From Zopfochytrium polystomum (lineage: Eukaryota; Chytridiomycota; Chytridiomycetes; Chytridiales; Chytridiaceae): a stretch of 64,000 nt of DNA. The translations under genes and the position numbers were made by a program. Shown here piece by piece: positions 1-10,414 of this stretch. The notes beneath the pieces are model-generated. The model had not been told where the DNA came from, ran no database searches, and saw nothing but the letters and a program-made list of their open reading frames with translations. The DNA is taken from assembly GCA_025765615.1 (NCBI GenBank), contig JAIVFJ010000036.1, positions 124,001-188,000 of the forward strand, written 5' to 3'. How positions within the stretch are numbered: position 1 is the stretch's first letter; every line of letters begins with the position of its first letter.

Positions 1-2132
1 GTCTTGGCAGCGAGTGAGGTTTGACTCAGGTTCCCAGGTGTTGTCAGCATCTGAGTAACCTTTCCACTTAACAAGGAACTTGAGTGTCCTTCCAAACCAC
101 TTGGCATCCAAGATTTGTTCAACCTCAAATTCCTCTTCACCTTCTACCTCAACTGGAGGAGGAGGAGGAACAACTCTGCCTGGAATGGAATTGGCCACAA
201 ACTTCTCTAAAAGGCTGACATGGAAAACTGGGTGGATCTTCATGGATGCAGGGAGATCCAGCTTGAAGGTGACTGGATTGATTTGCTCCAAGATCTTGAA
301 AGGACCCAACTTGAGGTTGTCTAGCTTGGGACTTGGTCTTTTGGTCTGCAAGTTCTTCCTCAGAAGCCAAACTTGCTGACCCACAGCAAGGTCATGGTCC
401 ATTCTGTGAGTGTTGGCAAATCTTGAGGCATCTTCTTGGGCTTGCTTCAGGGTGGAGTCCAGGAAGGAGTTGATGATCTTGAGCTTATGTAAGTGTGAAG
501 CCGCAGCAGGAGCTTGGACATTGGATAGGGTCTCTTGTCCCAGAAGATCTCCTCTTGGATTGAAGCCATAGGTTGCAAAGAAAGGAGATAGCTGGGTGCT
601 TGAGTGGAGAGAATTGTTGAGAGCAAATTCTGCCAGTGGAAGGAGGGTGGGCCAATCATCCTGTTGATAGCTGACATAGCACCTCAAATACTGCTCCAGA
701 GTCTGGTTTGTTCTTTCTGTTTGTCCATCAGTCTGAGGGTGATAAGCAGTTGACAGTTGAGACTTGATTCCAAGGGCTGCTGTGAGTGCTTTCCAAAATT
801 GAGATCTGAACTGTGGTCCTCTGTCACTGACGATTGACTGAGGCAGCCCATGGAGCCTGAATATGTGCTGCAAAAACAGGTCTGCTGTTCCTTGTGCATC
901 TATATTCTCAGTGCAGGGGATGAAATGGGCCAACTTTGTCCTTCTGCAGATGACAACAAGGATAGAGTCAAATCCATGGGATGGGGGCAGTTTCACAATG
1001 AAGTCCATGGATATTGATGACCAAGGGCTGATGGCAATTGGGAGGGGCTCCAGAAGTCCATAGGGCTTGTGTCTGCTGGATTTGTTTCTTTGACAGGTTT
1101 CACAGCTGCTGACATAGTTCTTGATGTACTTCCTCATGCCTGGCCAGTAGAAGTCTCTGGAAACAAGCTCATATGTCTTGTGCTCTCCTGGGTGTCCAGC
1201 TGTTGCTGCATCATGCCTTGTCTTGAGTATCTCAAGTTTTTCCTCTTCTTGGCTGATTTGAATCTTGTGAGCCTTGGGGTCCTTGGAAATAGCATATGCC
1301 CACACACTGTCAGGAAGCAGTGAAAGGTGTGTCTTGGATGGTGGGGTGAAACCATCTCCCCCTTCAGGTGCAAGGTCTGTCCTTCTGTGCTCATCAGCAG
1401 TGGGGCTTGAATTGTTGACTGGGAACTGTGATTCTTGAATCTTTGACTGTGAGTTCTGTGAACTGGAGTCTTGGCCATGACTGTGAGCTCTATGAGCTGT
1501 ACTGGAATCTTGACTATGAACTGTGAACTGTGAAACTTGAATCTTGGCTGGGATCTGTGAGCTGCAGGCTGATACTGGAGCTGTCATTTGTGGTTGACCT
1601 TGGATACTAGGCTGAGAACCTTGAATCAGGGACTTGAGAGCATGAGACTTGGAGGCTTGACTTGAGTTTTGGGTGACTGTTCCAATTGGTGGAGGTTGGA
1701 CTTGACCAGTGACCCAATCAATGTCAGGGTTCTGGGCTTGCAGCCATGGTAATCCCAGGATGACAGAGAATGTGGGTGAGCCAAGATCCAATACTTCCAG
1801 GTTGACCATGGATGGTGGAAAGTCTTGGATGTCGAGGTTTAGCTTGGTTTCATGGCTGATTTCCTTGAACAGAGCATGATTGGCAAAATGGACCTTGAGG
1901 GGTGTGGATTTCTTGATGGTGGGAATGGCACAAGACTTGGCAAGGGTGGCATCAATGATGTTGCAGGATGATCCAGAGTCGATAAGGGCCCTGGTTGTGA
2001 TGGTTGACTTGGGTGAGAGTTGAATCTTGACATCCATGGTGAGTTGGTGGGGCTTGGAATCTGAGGTGTTTGTGGTGCTGGTGGTGGTGATGAAACAGGG
2101 GCAGCTTGGAGGAGGGTCCAGGGAATTGCCCC
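1..2132 (-). CDS. pol: Pol fragment: protease, integrase, chromodomain; no reverse transcriptase
   Basis: One open minus frame runs from the Gag end to the window edge. The aspartic protease motif (ALIDSGSSCNIID) lies at about 1985-1950, followed by a 'VILGLPWL' strand near 1745. A Gln/Ser/Thr-rich linker occupies about 1700-1330. The integrase follows: the zinc-binding region ends in 'CETC' near 1105, the catalytic Asp in 'ISMDFI' is near 1010, the second Asp in 'VSDRGPQF' near 830, and the Glu in 'TDGQTERTNQ' near 730. The chromodomain (about 150-1) has the typical 'KFLVKWKGY' and 'NTWEPESNL'. No YxDD reverse transcriptase or RNase H occurs anywhere, and the linker keeps frame. The end is cut by the window. 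Confidence 0.85.
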
Positions 2133-3056
2133 TCAGTGAGCCTGGACCTGGGAGTTTGGGTGCTTCTTCCTTGGGCAGTCCTTGACAACATGCTCCTTGG
2201 AGCCACAGTAGAAACACAGTCCCTGCTGGGCCCTCCTTGTTTTCTCCTCTTGGCTCAGAGGACCCTTAGGAAGTGTCTCAACTGCATTCACTTGCATGGG
2301 TTCAGGAACTGTAAAAGCTTGAGGGACTGGGGTAGGTCTTGATGTAGTTCCTACTTGTCTTTGCTTCAGCCTCTTGGAGTAGAGTCTGTTGTCAATCTTG
2401 ATGGCAAGGAGAATGTACTCTTCCAAGGTCTCAGGGATGTGCAGAGACTGGGAGAGCATGTCTTGGATAGACTCATGGAGACCACCATGGTACAGCTCCA
2501 TCAGAGCTGCATCATTGTATCCAGAGTCTCTGGCAAGTTGCTTGAATTGGTTGGTGTAGGCCACACAAGATTGCTTTCCTTGCTTGATATGCTTGAGCTT
2601 GGATCTTGCTGTCCAAGATGCGTAGGGGTCACCAAAGGTAGCTTCCAGCCCTTCCCAGAGCTCTTGCAGGGTGGTGGGTGTGCTTGGGAGAGATCTGTAC
2701 CATGATTGAGCTTGACCAGACAGGAGGGTGCTTGTGAAAAGAACCTTGACTTGCTCACTGGGAAATCTTGAAGGTTGGAGAAGGATGACATTCTCCACAG
2801 TGGCCATAAAGTTCCTAAGGTCTTTGGCCAGCCCAGTGAACTTGTCAGGGCTGGGAACCTTGGGCTCTCTTGCTTGGTTGGCTTGGGGCAGGGGAAGAGT
2901 TTGATGTTCTTGTTGGTGAAGTTGTTGTTGAAGCTGGTGCTGCTGGTGAAGGACTTGATCTTGAAGTTGGTGTGTCTGTCTTGAAAGGGCTTGTAATTGG
3001 TCCATCAAGGCTTGGAAGGCAGTTGCATCAGGGAAGGTGTTGTTTGGGTCAGACAT
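2133..3056 (-). CDS. gag: Retrotransposon Gag (capsid/nucleocapsid)
   Basis: Uninterrupted 307-codon frame starting 27 nt downstream of the primer-binding site. Residues about 1-60 are Gln/His/Leu-rich and probably coiled. Residues about 70-220 resemble the Ty3-type capsid domain, with a conserved W near 'QSWYRSL' and 'ATFGDP'. A CCHC zinc knuckle (CFYCGSKEHVVKDC, spacing C-2-C-4-H-4-C) lies near residues 281-294. Pol continues in another frame that corresponds to a -1 shift relative to Gag and overlaps its end. Gag packages element RNA into virus-like particles. The frame is intact, so this copy could still supply Gag. Confidence 0.9.
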   Translation of the reverse strand: MSDPNNTFPDATAFQALMDQLQALSRQTHQLQDQVLHQQHQLQQQLHQQEHQTLPLPQANQAREPKVPSPDKFTGLAKDLRNFMATVENVILLQPSRFPSEQVKVLFTSTLLSGQAQSWYRSLPSTPTTLQELWEGLEATFGDPYASWTARSKLKHIKQGKQSCVAYTNQFKQLARDSGYNDAALMELYHGGLHESIQDMLSQSLHIPETLEEYILLAIKIDNRLYSKRLKQRQVGTTSRPTPVPQAFTVPEPMQVNAVETLPKGPLSQEEKTRRAQQGLCFYCGSKEHVVKDCPRKKHPNSQVQAH

Positions 3057-3083
3057 GATGGCAGAGAGTAGTAGGAGAGGGTG

Positions 3084-3094
3084 AAGTGAATTAT
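3084..3094 (-). other. Primer-binding site, self-priming (Tf1/sushi-like)
   Basis: In element sense, ATAATTCACTT lies two bases after the 5' LTR. It is the exact reverse complement of AAGTGAATTAT inside the same LTR (3167-3177), about 35 nt downstream of the LTR TATA box, where the transcript should begin. Tf1 of fission yeast primes reverse transcription by folding the first 11 nt of its mRNA onto such a site. No tRNA-3'-end-like sequence beginning TGG is present here. Confidence 0.75.
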
Positions 3095-3096
3095 GA

Positions 3097-3404
3097 TGTC
3101 AGGAACAGGGCAGGACAGGACAAGGCAGACAAGGAACTGAGAGGAGTGATGATTGTATTGGAAACAATAATTCACTTGAGGGATGGGACAGGTCCCCCAT
3201 CCCCCTTTTATACCTTTTGAGAGTGTTCCTTGTCAAGACTCCAAGAAAGTTCCAGAAAGAGCAATTAGTAATACAATGATACCAATGATACCAATGACAA
3301 CAAGACAAGTCAGGAAAGCAAAGAAGGTTCCAGAAGGTTCCACAAGGTTCCATGAAGGAATGTTCTAGAAGGTTCCAGAGGTTTCCAGAGGGTGATTCAT
3401 AACA
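3097..3404 (-). repeat. 5' LTR of the minus-strand chromovirus
   Basis: Element sense starts TGTTATGAATCACC and ends CTGACA, 308 bp. It carries several GGAACCTTCT-type short repeats in U3, a TATA box (TATAAAA, near 3212-3206) and a predicted transcript start near 3177. It is near-identical over most of its length to the LTR at 3514-3866 in opposite orientation, which lacks this copy's deletion of one about 45-bp repeat unit. Confidence 0.85.
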
Positions 3405-3513
3405 CAACACCTGGGAGCCTGAGTCAAACCTCACTCACTGCCAAGACCTTCTGCTCGAGTTCAAGACCAGGTACCCCACCAAGTTGCAGAAGAGGCCTAA
3501 AAGGGGGAGATGA
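3405..3513 (+). pseudogene. 3' end of an older plus-strand Pol (chromodomain tail)
   Basis: From 3406 the frame reads NTWEPESNLTHCQD and continues to a TGA at 3511-3513, directly before an LTR. It matches the chromodomain end of the minus-strand copy at 1-42, with His in place of Arg. The fragment begins exactly at the outer end of the minus-strand LTR, as expected if the younger element inserted here; CAACA may be the duplicated target. The purine-rich run just before the LTR is the likely polypurine tract. Confidence 0.8.
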
Positions 3514-3866
3514 TGTTATGAATCACCCTCTGGAAACCTCTGGAACCTTCCAGAACATTCCTTCATGGAACCTTCTGGAACCTTCTGGAACCTTCTAGAA
3601 CATTCCTTCATGGAACCTTGTGGAACCTTCTGGAACCTTCTTTGCTTTCCTGACTTGTCTTGTTGTCATTGGTATCATTGGTATCATTGTATTACTAATT
3701 GCTCTTTCTGGAACTTTCTTGGAGTCTTGACAAGGAACACTCTCAAAAGGTATAAAAGGGGGATGGGGGACCCGTCCCATCCCTCAAGTGAATTATTGTT
3801 TCCAATACAATCATCACTCCTCTCAGTTCCTTGTCTGCCTTGTCCTGTCCTGCCCTGTTCCTGACA
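3514..3866 (+). repeat. 3' LTR of the older plus-strand chromovirus
   Basis: Begins TGTTATGAATCACC immediately after the Pol stop codon and matches the opposite-strand LTR to its CTGACA end. It contains one additional tandem copy of a repeat unit (TTCTAGAACATTCC type) and a TATA box at 3751-3757. A further 36 bp ends in ATTCATAACA at 3902, which is the inverse of the LTR start, so the true LTR edge could be 3902 instead of 3866. Confidence 0.8.
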
Positions 3867-3902
3867 ATGCATATCACCATTATGTATCAATTATTCATAA
3901 CA

Positions 3903-5206
3903 GAGTTTTTCTCTTTCTCTCCAAATTGGGGAGAAGGACCACCCATAAACACACATCTCCACTTCATTCACTCCTTCCACTCACTCACTCAGAGTAGACT
4001 GTTTACAATGGAAAGTCACTTGAGCAGAAGAGCACCTAGTTTATGTCAGTTGTTATTCTTATAATGGAGAAAAACATCACCAGCCTGTGCTTTCAAGCCT
4101 ATCAAGGAAAGGCCAGCCAGCGATTCCTTTGTGTGACCAGAGTTGATTAGCTGCATCTTCCAGTATGCCTTTTTGTTTCTCCCAGGTTTCTTTGACACTT
4201 GGTGTGTTTTTGTCAGCCATCTGCACTTAACTTTTTTCATGTTTTTTTTGAGTACCAGTTTGCTGGAAGCGGATCAGTGAATGTATACCAACAAAAAAAG
4301 TGTCATTTGATGCACGGAAGCTGGATCTACCTACATGCAAAAAATTGCGATCAAAAAGAGCTTGGATGTCACAGAATCTCAGTGTGTGCAGCTTGTGGCA
4401 AGTCGGTGGCGCTGTGCCAACATTGGCACGTGATTTGAGACGTCCTTTTTTCACAAGCAAAACAACAGAACTAATTCACACAGCAATTGCAGAAATGATG
4501 GGGCTGCAACATATCAAATTTTCACGAGGATCTGTCCTGTTTCAGTCGAGCACTGATGATTGTAAAAGTGAAAATTCGGTTTTCGTGCCAATATTGTCAT
4601 GCTGACCGTTCAAGGGTTAATATTTGACAACAATAACGGCGTCCAAAATCGTGCGCTACGTGCAGATTGACGCAAAACAAGGAAACTTTTGCCCAAGATT
4701 GCTCCTTATCTTATTCTAACTCAACAGCGTTTGCAGGCTTCAGTGAGACGAGCCCCGATGGGCCTTCGAGCGAGTTTGAAGTCACTTTTTCCCGCACTTA
4801 TTTAATATTGAGCAAAACTTTCAAAAGAACACGACTTCGACTTACCCATTTTCTGATGTTGGCGGGGAAAAGGAAGCCTCCTGTCGATCAGATTCCAGTC
4901 CTTCCAGACACTGGTTCACAGACACAGGAGGTGGATTGTCCCGACTGCCTCCTCTCGGTTCGGGTGATCGACGATCCTGCATTATGAAATTTTCCGGATT
5001 GGTGGTGGAAGTCCCGTGACGCGCGTGCCAAGGAATTGTGCGAGCTGCACAGCGCATGGCAAAATTTCAACAAAGCCGTCCCACTTTCATCTTCACACCC
5101 TGCTCTGGGGATGAGTGGCTTCTCCGCGACCTGGCGACTTCACCTCACGGCTTTTATTCATAAATGATTGCGGGTGAAAAGGTTTTGAACAAGAAAGTAG
5201 AAGGAG
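3903..5206. other. Intergenic stretch, no recognised gene
   Basis: AT-richer than its surroundings. Short open frames exist on both strands (for example plus 4300-4605), but none resembles a known family, and none has matching splice sites. It may hold unrecognised transposon debris next to the LTR; nothing specific can be supported. Confidence 0.5.
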
Positions 5207-6520
5207 ATGAAAAGCAGCAAGTCGCAGCACTCGGCGCAGCCACGAGCGGCTGTTGCTCCTCCCCCGGCCGCCCGCGTTTCCCGCTTCTTCACTCCAGACC
5301 GGATCGCCCATCTGAACGAGCACGGTTTCGTCGTGATCCCCGGTGTCGTCGCAGATCCCGCCTTTTGCCAGTCCCATCGAGATGCCCTCTTTGAACAGGT
5401 TGCGCTGTGGGACCCCACGCTGACTCCGGACGCCCCGTCGCGCTGGACAAAAGCCTCGCTCCCTGCCGGTACTATCCATGGCATCGACCGTCTATGGCCG
5501 CATACCCAGACTCTCTGGGACGTGCGCCAGCACCCCAACGTCGCCGCCTGCTTTGCAGAGTACTGGGACTGCGACCCCACAGACCTCGTTGTCTCCTTCG
5601 ACGGATCCAACACGTACGCTGGCACGCAGTTCGTCGGCGCGGAGGAAGGCCTTGGCGAGGAATACAGCAGCCGGGAAGCCGCTGCTGGATTCTGGGCGCA
5701 CTCGGACCAAGGTAGACCGGACCCAAAACAGAATGGCGGAGCGGAACCGCTCGAGGGAAAGTGCTTGCAGGGCTATTTGAATCTCGTTGACTCCGACGGG
5801 GACAACGACGGCGGGCTCGTTGTGTGGCAGGGCGGTCATCGCGCCTGGAGGGGCTACCTCAAGGCGAATCCCAAGGAGAAGGGAAAGGGCAACTGGTTGA
5901 AGTACCCTTTGGGGTTTATTCTGGAGATTCAGGCCGACGGAAGAAAGTACCTAGACGACACAGATCCGGCGAAGTCATCTGGCCTGCCATTTCCTATGCC
6001 GCGCACGCGCGTGCGAGCAAAAGCTGGAGATATGGTTTGTGCGGACAAGAGCGGGGTGTTGTCGATCAGTGAAGATACGAGAAAGAACGATCAGTGAAGA
6101 TACGAGAAAGAACGGTCCGAGTAACGCCATATCCATCCCTCAAAATTTCTTAAGGTCTTCTGGTTTAGCAAAACGCCTCACATGAACGACGCTCCAGCTC
6201 GACGAAACGTGACTGCACCCGAAGGTCGTGATCGTGCCGTCATCTACGTGTGCATGTGCCCCCGCAGATTTCTCACTGACGAGGACACTACGAAGCGAGC
6301 GTTGGCTTTTGCGGAGAACCGGATGACGTCGCATTGGCCGGCGGGCGGGCAGGTCAAGGTGTTTACTTTAAGCTTCACGACGGCCAAGGCGAACGGTGCC
6401 GAGCAGCAACGAAAGGTTGAAGTGCTTAGGAGCTCTGAAAAGGCAGCAACACCGTTGCGACTGTCGCCATTGGGATTGCGACTTCTGGGTTTTGAGCCGC
6501 CCAAAGAAAGGCTGGTTTGA
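5207..6520 (+). CDS. Phytanoyl-CoA dioxygenase (PhyH)-like Fe(II)/2-oxoglutarate oxygenase
   Basis: Two exons, 5207-6034 and 6155-6520 (397 aa). The first iron-binding pair is seen in 'FWAHSDQG' (His-x-Asp), and the likely distal His in 'KTPHMND' appears only after splicing, just past the junction. An Arg that could hold 2-oxoglutarate follows ('PARRNV'). 'FFTPDRIAHLNEHGFVVIPGVV' is the usual N-terminus of the fold. The family hydroxylates small molecules or lipids using O2 and 2-oxoglutarate; the substrate cannot be read from sequence. The 120-nt intron contains a perfect 25-bp tandem duplication. Without splicing the frame would stop before the distal ligand. Confidence 0.8.
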
Positions 6521-7458
6521 CGGAGGCATTTGTTATAAATATATATTAGTTTGACCAAATGAAGATCAAGCCTCTGACCCTATCAATTCTTTGCGTGGAA
6601 TTTTCTCGTCCTCATTTGTCCGGCCAATGAAAAATCCTCCCCCAAATGTACGTGAGCGCTGGTGACGGGCTGTTACATTAGTGTGATTTGTGGAAAGGGA
6701 TATTTATTCATTTGCGAAGTGAACATGGCCAAATCAGTGCTCCACCCCTTTCCGCCACCGTGGCAACTTCTTCACTGCCAATGGCCGATCGCCTACACCG
6801 TAATCGAAACCATTACCAATATCCTCACTAACCAACTGCACCTCATCAAGTCACTTCGTATGAACCAGACCTCTTTCTTCGAACAACTACTTAACCTCCG
6901 CCTCACTGACTTCAAACCCAAGCTCCCTATCCTCGCTCTCTTTGCTGCCTCTTTCGACATCTCGCATTGGCGGGTTGGAAAAAAAAAAAAGGAGGGTCGC
7001 CCATTTTCCCGGGTCTGTATTCGGGGCTGTGGGTGGGTTGCCTCCAGAAATCATAGTCTGGGACATCTCAACTGAGCAGAACTTACAACTGCTCTGCGCA
7101 GTGTCACTTTAGTCCTCACTCTGTCCCAGTGCCATTTGCTTGCTCGTCGAGTGAGAGGCTATCTTTTTTCGAGTCCAACCAGCTGGTCAGTTTCCTTCAC
7201 AAAGCTCCCCTCTCTGAATGGGCCAATGACGATCGTCAATCCTCCAGCAGCGCTGCCGGGCCCACCACTCCGACGGTCTCGCTCGTTGTTTACATCGGGG
7301 AACAGAGATTATCTTGCGTTCGCAAGGGGCCAGGAAGCCGTGTGGAAACTGTGTCAGCGACGAGAGCTTCTCCTTGAATTATGCGAGGGTGAAAAGCAAC
7401 ACTGAGTTAAACTTTCTGCGCTTGCTTGCAGGCCTTCATGTTCTTCCTGACCTATCTC
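6521..7458. other. Intergenic stretch
   Basis: 3' flank of the dioxygenase followed by sequence with no recognised gene. A plus frame starting near 6725 (MAKSVLHPF...) could encode about 90 residues of unknown type. The only other notable element is a poly-A run near 6980. Confidence 0.4.
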
Positions 7459-8252
7459 AACGTCCACTAAGGTTTCGTAATAATACTCCTTTTATTTCCT
7501 GGACTCCGGCGACCAGCAGTGTTCGGAGCGTCAATCCACCGCCTTTCCACCACTGGAGCGCCCGATTTGGTTGAAAGCTGTGGCGTTGTCCATTGCGGTT
7601 TCATCATACTTGAGGTCCAGCCCACTTTCCTTCCACCACTGGAGAACATTGATGTATCCGTGCCTCAACGCCCACCGGAAGGCCACCTCGGTATATTTGA
7701 GGGGCAGTCCGCTGTCTTTCCTCCACTGCAGTACATTGAGTTGGCAAGCCATGCTGGCAGCATTCATTGCCCTTTCATCGTACGTCAACTCAAGTCCACT
7801 CTTCTTCCACCACTGCATCACGTTGACTTTCCCTTATTAGACGCTTCGTGCAGAGCATCATCATCGTACTTGAGGCGGAGCCCCGCTGTCTTTCCACCAC
7901 TGGAGAATCTAATCCACCCAGCTTGGCTCGCGAACTTCATCGCCAGGTTAGAGTAACGTAGCTCCCGTCCAGAATCCTTCCAACATTGAAGGACCTCTTC
8001 GGGCTTGGCATCATCCATGGCGGATGCGCTGTACAGCTTGTCGAGGTTCTCGATTGAAAAGGAAGTTGAGGGTGGCGGGAGATCGAACCTCGGTTGAGAC
8101 ACTCGATGGAGTAGGACCAGAAGCTGTCGACCCAGGCGGAAAAGGGCTGCGATCGCAAAGGCGCCTGTCAACGAGGTGGCGTATCTGCACATTGAGATCG
8201 CGGCAGTGAGCGGCTGGCGCAATGATCGTGCTGGCCAACACGGCCCCGACAA
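7459..8252 (-). pseudogene. Ankyrin-like 'VLQWWKxSGL' repeat protein, frame-broken
   Basis: On the minus strand, repeats of about 37 residues with the core 'NVLQWWKESGLDLKYDE-AMD-A' recur at least five times between 8010 and 7460. They lie in three frames: the frame shifts before and after 'ILQWWKDSG' near 7900, again near 7825 ('NKGK' to 'VNVMQWW') and near 7560. Such helical repeats are reminiscent of the ankyrin-like arrays expanded in some chytrids. The upstream part (about 8240-8050) is Leu/Ala/Arg-rich and could be a normal N-terminus. Either a decayed gene or several indel errors; the repeated motif itself is certain. Confidence 0.6.
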
Positions 8253-10414
8253 ATCTTACGCTTTGCATTAAGACTTTGAGCCTCCGAATCCATCCTCCGT
8301 CGGTTACCCGTCCGATTGGTATTAAATTTCCTGGTGCGGACCCCGTCGAGCGCGTCAATTTAGAGTTCCGGTAGTCTGTCTTGAGGTGCGAGCTGCCGTT
8401 TCTTCTTTTTCTTGTTTCACAAAATTCCGACCTATTGGTAGACTTTGGTCAACCCGGTTCGTTCCCGGAAATCCGATCGCCGGTCGTACGCTGTCGAGTT
8501 TCGCCTTATAAATATGCATTTTCCTAACTCTTCTCACGACGACAATCCAGTCGTTTCTGACTTTGACTTATACATATATTTCCGCAGATTGAGTTTCTGC
8601 AAGTGGGCGTGATCCAGACGACAATTTTACTCCTGCCAAGAAGGGAAGAGCGACGGCGTTTATTAGACACCTTCAAGAAGGCAGAAATATAAATAGAAGA
8701 ACACAGTTTTCTCTAATTCCATCCTTTCCTTGGAGCACAAACTCTTCTGTGACCACATCGGTGTACACCTCGAACCGAATTCAACGGAAAACATGTGCTT
8801 GGTCAGCCTTTGGGCTTTCCTTGTGTGCGCGTTCGTCCTGTCCTACGGGTTGCAAGCTCACCTTCGACATCGAAGCGCTACTGCCTGGCAAACACAGCCG
8901 CCGCCACCGCCCATGGGCGGCCGATTTGTTCAGAGGGCGCTCGAGGGGGCTGCTGGGACCGCGTAGCACGGCCGGCGGCGACGGACCGATTGAGCGTTGC
9001 AAGAACCGGGCGCTCGGCGGCAAACCACCAAGTGGAAGAGACCTCGCGGAGTCACTAAATCCATCGCCCATTTTGCGCAGCAAAATTATTGGTACAGACA
9101 TATCCTTTTTTTGTATCTGCACAACAAATGGGGCCAGGACTTGAACCTTACTGTTTCACGCTGCGCAATCAAATTTTAGCCAAATCCTGAAAACTTACTG
9201 TGCACTGGATCCAAAACAGACCTGCCAAACGGAAAAAGCAGTTTGTTTATAGGATTCAGCCGTCGGTCCCAACTCCCATCTTTTGCATCCAAGTTTATTT
9301 TGACTTGATTCCAAGTTGGTTGGTCAAAGTTTCAGGATATAGCTGTAATGAGAAATGGGAATTTCTTTGGGCCGCTATCATGTAGTGGTTCAGCGGAGTA
9401 GCCACTGGAAGGTAGTGATTTTGTGGCTGGAGAGGTCTTTATTCAATGAGACTCCAATATGCTGCTGCTTTCTGTCAGACACACAGTGGTGGAAAAACAC
9501 TGACAAAGCTCAATCAATCCAACTGAACCATTTGGCTGGGGCACCTGTCGCTCAAGGACCCAGCCAGCGCTCTAGTCCTATTGCCAGCCGTTGGTTGGAG
9601 CCTTGGAGGGAGCAAGAAGAGTCGCAAAGTGGAATAACAGAGATGTGTGATAATTGAGTCCTGGTAAAGTGACGTCACGAGAGAGGGTCCCTTGTGCTTG
9701 TATTTGCAGTTGTTTCCCGATTCGTCCCCGCGCCCGTGCGCGTGCTGCGTGAGTGCCGGTGACGCAAAGCAATGCCCCGATCATCCAAATAAATTCAATC
9801 CTCAACAGGCTGTGCATGAGTGGACCGTGCGCATACATACAATACGTGTAATGTGGGGTTGCGGTTCACATTTACTCATCACAATGCTCGCGTGGCACAT
9901 GACATGCTCAAAAATTGAGGGGAAATTGCATATGCAGTCTCTCTCTCTCTCTCTCTCCTCGAATCTCCCTCGAATAATCTCTGTTGCTAACGCACAATGC
10001 GCCACAGTCATCCTGTTTCTTTTCTCGAAATTGAAACAATTTTTTTCCGAACAAAAAAACGATTGCTTCGTTTGTTTTTCTATTGCTCTGTCTAGCATTG
10101 ATCGGCCGGATCTGATTGGCTCCCAAAGGGAAAAGTCCGTCTCCTTGTGCTGCGATGCTTTTCGTGCGCAATCAGCAAGGAATCAATTCAGTCGTGGCTC
10201 GCAACAACGCAGACAAACGAGACAAGACAAAAAATAAAAAATAAATAAATAAAGCACTCTGAAGGACACAAGAGAGAGACAGGTGAGGTATCCAGACGTC
10301 CAGACAGACAGTCAGACAAACTGTGAGGACGCGGCCAGCCCGACAGGCAGTCCGACAGGCAGTCCGACAGGGAACGGGCGCACCCCTAGCAGCAAGCAGC
10401 AGCAGCTGATGTGA
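8253..10414. other. Long intergenic region upstream of the Frizzled-like gene
   Basis: No convincing coding sequence was found on either strand. There is a short (CT)n tract near 9942-9958. Close to the downstream gene (10290-10370), repeated GACAGACAGTC-type units and an AAATAAATAAATAA stretch probably lie in the promoter or 5' UTR. Confidence 0.45.

Larger units (their letters stand above)
1..3404 (-). mobile_element. Ty3/gypsy chromovirus, RT/RNase H-deleted, 3' end beyond window
   Basis: A minus-strand LTR retrotransposon. In element order it shows a 5' LTR, an 11-nt self-primer binding site, gag with a CCHC knuckle, then pol with protease, integrase and chromodomain. Reverse transcriptase and RNase H are absent: the protease tail runs in the same open frame through a Gln/Ser-rich stretch straight into the integrase zinc-binding region. 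The copy is therefore probably non-autonomous. Its 5' LTR abuts a fragment of a second, plus-strand copy of the same family, so it looks like a nested insertion. The 3' LTR lies outside the window. Confidence 0.9.

Noticed and set aside
9120..9180. tRNA-like T-arm sequence on the minus strand
   Set aside because: TTCAAGT loop found, but neither a 5-bp T stem nor acceptor and anticodon stems can be formed.
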